Below are positions 5,805-8,356 of a DNA stretch of 8,356 nucleotides, in pieces. The translations under genes were made by a program, and so were the position numbers. A model generated the notes under the pieces. The model made no database searches, was not told where the DNA came from, and saw only the letters and a program-made list of their open reading frames with translations. How positions within the stretch are numbered: the first letter of the stretch is position 1; the number at the start of each line of letters is the position of its first letter. Source of the stretch: DATJYV01 sp035499415 (GTDB lineage Bacteria > Bacteroidota > Ignavibacteria > UBA10030); NCBI GenBank assembly GCA_035499415.1, contig DATJYV010000187.1, forward strand, positions 1 through 8,356. The letters run 5' to 3'.

Positions 5805-6365
5805 ATGAGAAAACTTATCATGCAGAACTTCATCTCGATTGACGGGTACTTCGAGGGACCAAAGCACGATATCTCATGGCATAACGTCGATTCCGAATTC
5901 AACCGGCAGGCCATCGCCAATCTGGACAACGCGGACGCACTCCTGTTCGGTCGAATCACCTACGAACTGATGGCTTCGTACTGGCCAACCCCGCACGCGC
6001 TCACCGACGACCCGATCGTCGCGGGAAAAATGAATTCCCTGCAGAAGATCGTATTCTCTCGTACCCTTCGCACGGCTGACTGGGCCAACTCGCGGCTTGT
6101 CAATGAAGATGCGGCCGGGGAAATCCGGAGGTTAAAACAGCAAGAAGGAAAAAATTTGCTGATCTTCGGGAGTTCCGACCTCGTCGTGTCGATCATGGGG
6201 AAAAACCTGATTGATGAGTACGACTTCTACGTGAATCCTGTTATTTTGGGGAAAGGCAAATCGATTTTTCAGGGTGCGGCCGGAATGGTCAAAGTGAAAC
6301 TCCTGGAAACAAGAATCTTCGCTTCGGGAAACGTTTTGTTGCGCTACGGACCGCTGGAGAAGTAG
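5805..6365 (+). CDS. Dihydrofolate reductase family protein (RibD C-terminal domain type)
   Basis: This is a stand-alone 186-residue protein of the RibD-C/YyaP group, which has the dihydrofolate-reductase fold and presumably binds NADPH. The order of motifs fits: MRKLIMQNFISIDGY (1-15), LLFGRITYELMASYW (46-60), KIVFSRTL (81-88), LLIFGSSDLV (118-127), and IDEYDFYVNPVILGKGKSIF (136-155). The length is usual for the family. The deaminase domain of true RibD is absent and no folate or riboflavin gene is nearby, so its substrate is unknown; do not read it as FolA. It has its own candidate promoter and Shine-Dalgarno, and the DNA is visibly more A-rich than the receptor gene. The next gene starts 9 to 21 bases after its stop, so the two may be co-transcribed although their products seem unrelated. 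Confidence 0.87.
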   Translation: MRKLIMQNFISIDGYFEGPKHDISWHNVDSEFNRQAIANLDNADALLFGRITYELMASYWPTPHALTDDPIVAGKMNSLQKIVFSRTLRTADWANSRLVNEDAAGEIRRLKQQEGKNLLIFGSSDLVVSIMGKNLIDEYDFYVNPVILGKGKSIFQGAAGMVKVKLLETRIFASGNVLLRYGPLEK

Positions 6366-6386
6366 CATGTAACCGTGCGCGATAAG

Positions 6387-8099
6387 ATGCAGAATTCCGA
6401 AAAAAGTCCGACGGGAGTTCCGCGGGAGGACCGCGTCTCACCGCAGCCCTCCACAACGCTGTTTTCATCTCCATCTCAGCGTTTTCTCCTTGCGCTGATG
6501 CTCATCCCCTTCCTCATGCGGTTCGTCCTGGTGTGGCAAAAATTTTCGGTGCTTGTCAAGCACGCCCCCTTGCTGGAAGACGATTTTTACTACTACCTGA
6601 ACATTGCACGAAACGTCTGCGCCGGAAACGGATTTACGGCTGACGGACATACGCCCACGACGGGATTTCAATTCATCCAGGAGATTCTTTGCATTGTCAT
6701 CACATGGTTGTGTCACGCCGGAAGCGAGGCACCCTTCCGGATCGTTCTGACTCTCCAGGTGTTGACCAGTCTCGCCTGCCTGTTCGTCTTGATGGGAAAC
6801 ATGAAGCTCATCTTCGGTCCGGCCGAAGCCCGGATCGCGGGATTTCTGTTTGCCTGGTGGCTGCTCATCTTCCGTCACGGAAATAATGGATTGGAAACGA
6901 TCCTGCAAATCCTGATGCTCCTTCTGCTGATCCGGCTCTCATACCGCTGTCTGATTTCAAGAAGTAATTTTTCTCTCTTGATGCTCTCCCTTACCTGCGG
7001 TCTGTCGATTTTTGTTCGCATCGACTTGCTGGCATTCCCGGTTTCGTTGGTCGTTGTGGCCGCCCTGATGTATATAAGGAGAATGATCCCTGCGCGCCAC
7101 GCCGCCGCTGCAATCGGCGCCGTCTCGTCTGCCACGGCGCTTGCTCTGGCGTTGTTGTTCTTCTTCAATGTGTCGGTCAACGCCCATCTGCTGCCCGACA
7201 GCGGCGCTGCGGTGAAAGAACTCTCGACAGAATACGTACACTCTTTCTTCAGCGGAAACTCCTCCATGGCGGGTCCGCGTCGCGCCCTCTCCGTCCTCCT
7301 GGCGGATTTGCCGTATAATCAGTTTTTCGAGGCCGTACGGCTACCCGTACATCCGGCCATAGAATTGACGGCGATTGCGGTTGTCCTTGCCGTCGCATCG
7401 CTCTGCCGGCGCCGCCAATCGTTCTCGGGGACGTTCTTCGTGTTTGCGACGTTGTTCGGAGTGTACGCTGTCGTCCTCGTCTCCTTCTACACATTTTATG
7501 TACCGGCCGTCTGGTACTTCAGCCGGTACCTGTTCACGGTCGCCGTCTTTTCTTTCATCGTCTTCGTGCCTCCTGTCAGCGAAGCTTTGGCGTTCGTCCG
7601 TGGACGGATTCCGAAACGATATTTTCTCTCTCTGGCCGTCGCGTTTTCCTTGTGGTATGCCGCTCCCGCGGCCGAACGCTGGTCCCATTTCATGGTCGAC
7701 CCAACGGACCAGATCTCCGACGAAGATTTGAAAGGGAAGCCGATCTCGGAGACCCGCATCTCCCATATCTACGACATCGGGCGCTGGGTCAAATTCAACA
7801 TTCCTTCCGGTACGCGGGTCGCCATGTGGCAGAACGGACTCGCCGAATACGTCAGCGGCGCCGATATATTGCACGTCGACGGTATCGTCAACCGCCCGGC
7901 CCTCGAGGCCTGGACGGAGAACAGATTGGACCGATATCTCAGGGACAACGGAGTGAAGTACCTGATCGATTTTCAATCGTTCACGGCGGTCGCACTCCGG
8001 CATTCGGAGTCCCCCCAGACGAGCTATGAATTTGTGGGAATGTCGTCGGGCATAACGCCGGGCTGGACGGCAGTTGCGATGTACAAGGTGAATCGATGA
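6387..8099 (+). CDS. Polytopic membrane protein, probable GT-C superfamily glycosyltransferase
   Basis: This large inner-membrane protein has 570 residues from ATG 6387, or 574 from the in-frame GTG at 6375; neither start has a clear Shine-Dalgarno. Numbering from the GTG, a Ser/Pro-rich N-terminus precedes the first helix (about 37-56). Then comes a loop with E68-D69-D70 and FYYYLNIARN, followed by GNGFTADGHTPTTGF (84-98). The acidic pair followed by an aromatic YYL-IARN run and a GxGFT-x-DG segment is typical of GT-C enzymes that use polyprenyl-phosphate sugars, where the first-loop acid is catalytic. Further helices lie near 101-115, 122-146, 152-166, 174-190, 199-230, 244-268, 329-344, 352-378, 383-399 and 416-430. 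A soluble C-terminal region follows, with DILHVDGIVNRPALEAW and YLRDNGVKYLIDF. The fold assignment is by motif; donor and acceptor are unknown. Confidence 0.7.
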   Translation: MQNSEKSPTGVPREDRVSPQPSTTLFSSPSQRFLLALMLIPFLMRFVLVWQKFSVLVKHAPLLEDDFYYYLNIARNVCAGNGFTADGHTPTTGFQFIQEILCIVITWLCHAGSEAPFRIVLTLQVLTSLACLFVLMGNMKLIFGPAEARIAGFLFAWWLLIFRHGNNGLETILQILMLLLLIRLSYRCLISRSNFSLLMLSLTCGLSIFVRIDLLAFPVSLVVVAALMYIRRMIPARHAAAAIGAVSSATALALALLFFFNVSVNAHLLPDSGAAVKELSTEYVHSFFSGNSSMAGPRRALSVLLADLPYNQFFEAVRLPVHPAIELTAIAVVLAVASLCRRRQSFSGTFFVFATLFGVYAVVLVSFYTFYVPAVWYFSRYLFTVAVFSFIVFVPPVSEALAFVRGRIPKRYFLSLAVAFSLWYAAPAAERWSHFMVDPTDQISDEDLKGKPISETRISHIYDIGRWVKFNIPSGTRVAMWQNGLAEYVSGADILHVDGIVNRPALEAWTENRLDRYLRDNGVKYLIDFQSFTAVALRHSESPQTSYEFVGMSSGITPGWTAVAMYKVNR

Positions 8100-8126
8100 A
8101 AAGTGTGGGGAAGGACGAAGCCGCCC

Positions 8127-8249
8127 ATGGCTGAGCGACTGGGAAAAATGCATGACGCCAAACGAATTCCGCCGCATCTATGTATCAATAAGACACACCG
8201 CTCTGGCTTTGAAAGATTCATGGCATGCCTGCGCATCGGCGGAGTTTAA
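8127..8249 (+). CDS. Doubtful 40-residue ORF in the tail of the window
   Basis: ATG 8127 opens a short frame ending in TAA at 8247-8249 and encoding a basic, Cys- and Arg-containing peptide (starts MAERLGKMHDAKRIPPHL). AAGGACG at 8111-8117 could be a weak ribosome binding site. I recognise no family, and a frame of this length can easily arise by chance in GC-rich DNA. It begins 27 bases after the glycosyltransferase-like gene. Confidence 0.2.
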   Translation: MAERLGKMHDAKRIPPHLCINKTHRSGFERFMACLRIGGV

Positions 8250-8297
8250 GAAACTCTGACCTTGCGCGACCTGCGACTGAGCGCATGAAGCCAATCT

Positions 8298-8317
8298 CTC
8301 CGACCTTCAGTTCGGAG
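8298..8317 (+). repeat. Dispersed hairpin family, copy 4
   Basis: CTCCGA (8298-8303), loop CCTTCAGT, TCGGAG (8312-8317), then TACCG. It has the same stem as copy 2 and differs from it by one loop base. It lies about 200 bases after the last clear gene, in the same orientation as the other copies. No gene is recognisable from 8250 to the window end. Confidence 0.75.
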
Positions 8318-8356
8318 TACCGTGCCCGCCCTGCCGATCTTGCTCTTTATCACAAA

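Noticed and set aside
7341..8177. A 278-codon open frame on the minus strand opposite the GT-C-like gene
   Set aside because: It is charged and of low complexity, without motifs, while the opposite strand encodes a convincing membrane protein.

Overview
The window looks like a chromosomal segment from a GC-rich member of the Bacteroidota/Chlorobi superphylum, perhaps the Ignavibacteria/Kapabacteria side. The evidence is a type IX secretion C-terminal sorting domain with the YPNPFNP motif, and a TonB-dependent receptor with an N-terminal carboxypeptidase-regulatory-like domain paired with a DUF4249 lipoprotein. The placement is inferred from protein families, not from a marker gene. All recognised genes lie on the + strand. 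There are no tRNA, rRNA or CRISPR arrays and no transposase.

Layout: (1) 3-641, the C-terminal part of a secreted protein whose 5' end lies outside the window. (2) 642-1140, a 499-base gap packed with palindromic repeats and a pyrimidine-rich tract. (3) 1141-3462 and 3479-4315, a two-gene outer-membrane unit: TonB-dependent receptor and DUF4249 lipoprotein. (4) 4316-4505, a gap with a cluster of hairpins. (5) 4506-5111, a Mn-type superoxide dismutase, followed by a DoxX-family membrane protein at 5180-5611. (6) 5612-5804, a gap with a heptanucleotide tandem repeat and a sigma70-like promoter. (7) 5805-6365, a RibD-C/dihydrofolate-reductase-like protein. (8) 6387-8099, a polytopic GT-C-type glycosyltransferase-like protein. 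(9) 8100-8356, a tail with one doubtful small ORF and another copy of the dispersed hairpin.

The genes are mostly ordinary. The receptor and DUF4249 lipoprotein should act together in the outer membrane on an unknown ligand. The superoxide dismutase and DoxX neighbours recall the SodA-DoxX association known from mycobacteria.

The unusual content is the repeats. There are two degenerate 7-bp tandem arrays, one intergenic and one in frame inside the secreted protein, both with units of the form NNNTCAR. There is also a dispersed hairpin family built on CCGACCTTCAG and TCGGRGT. It has four clear copies, all in the same orientation and all between genes, and their stem changes are compensated.
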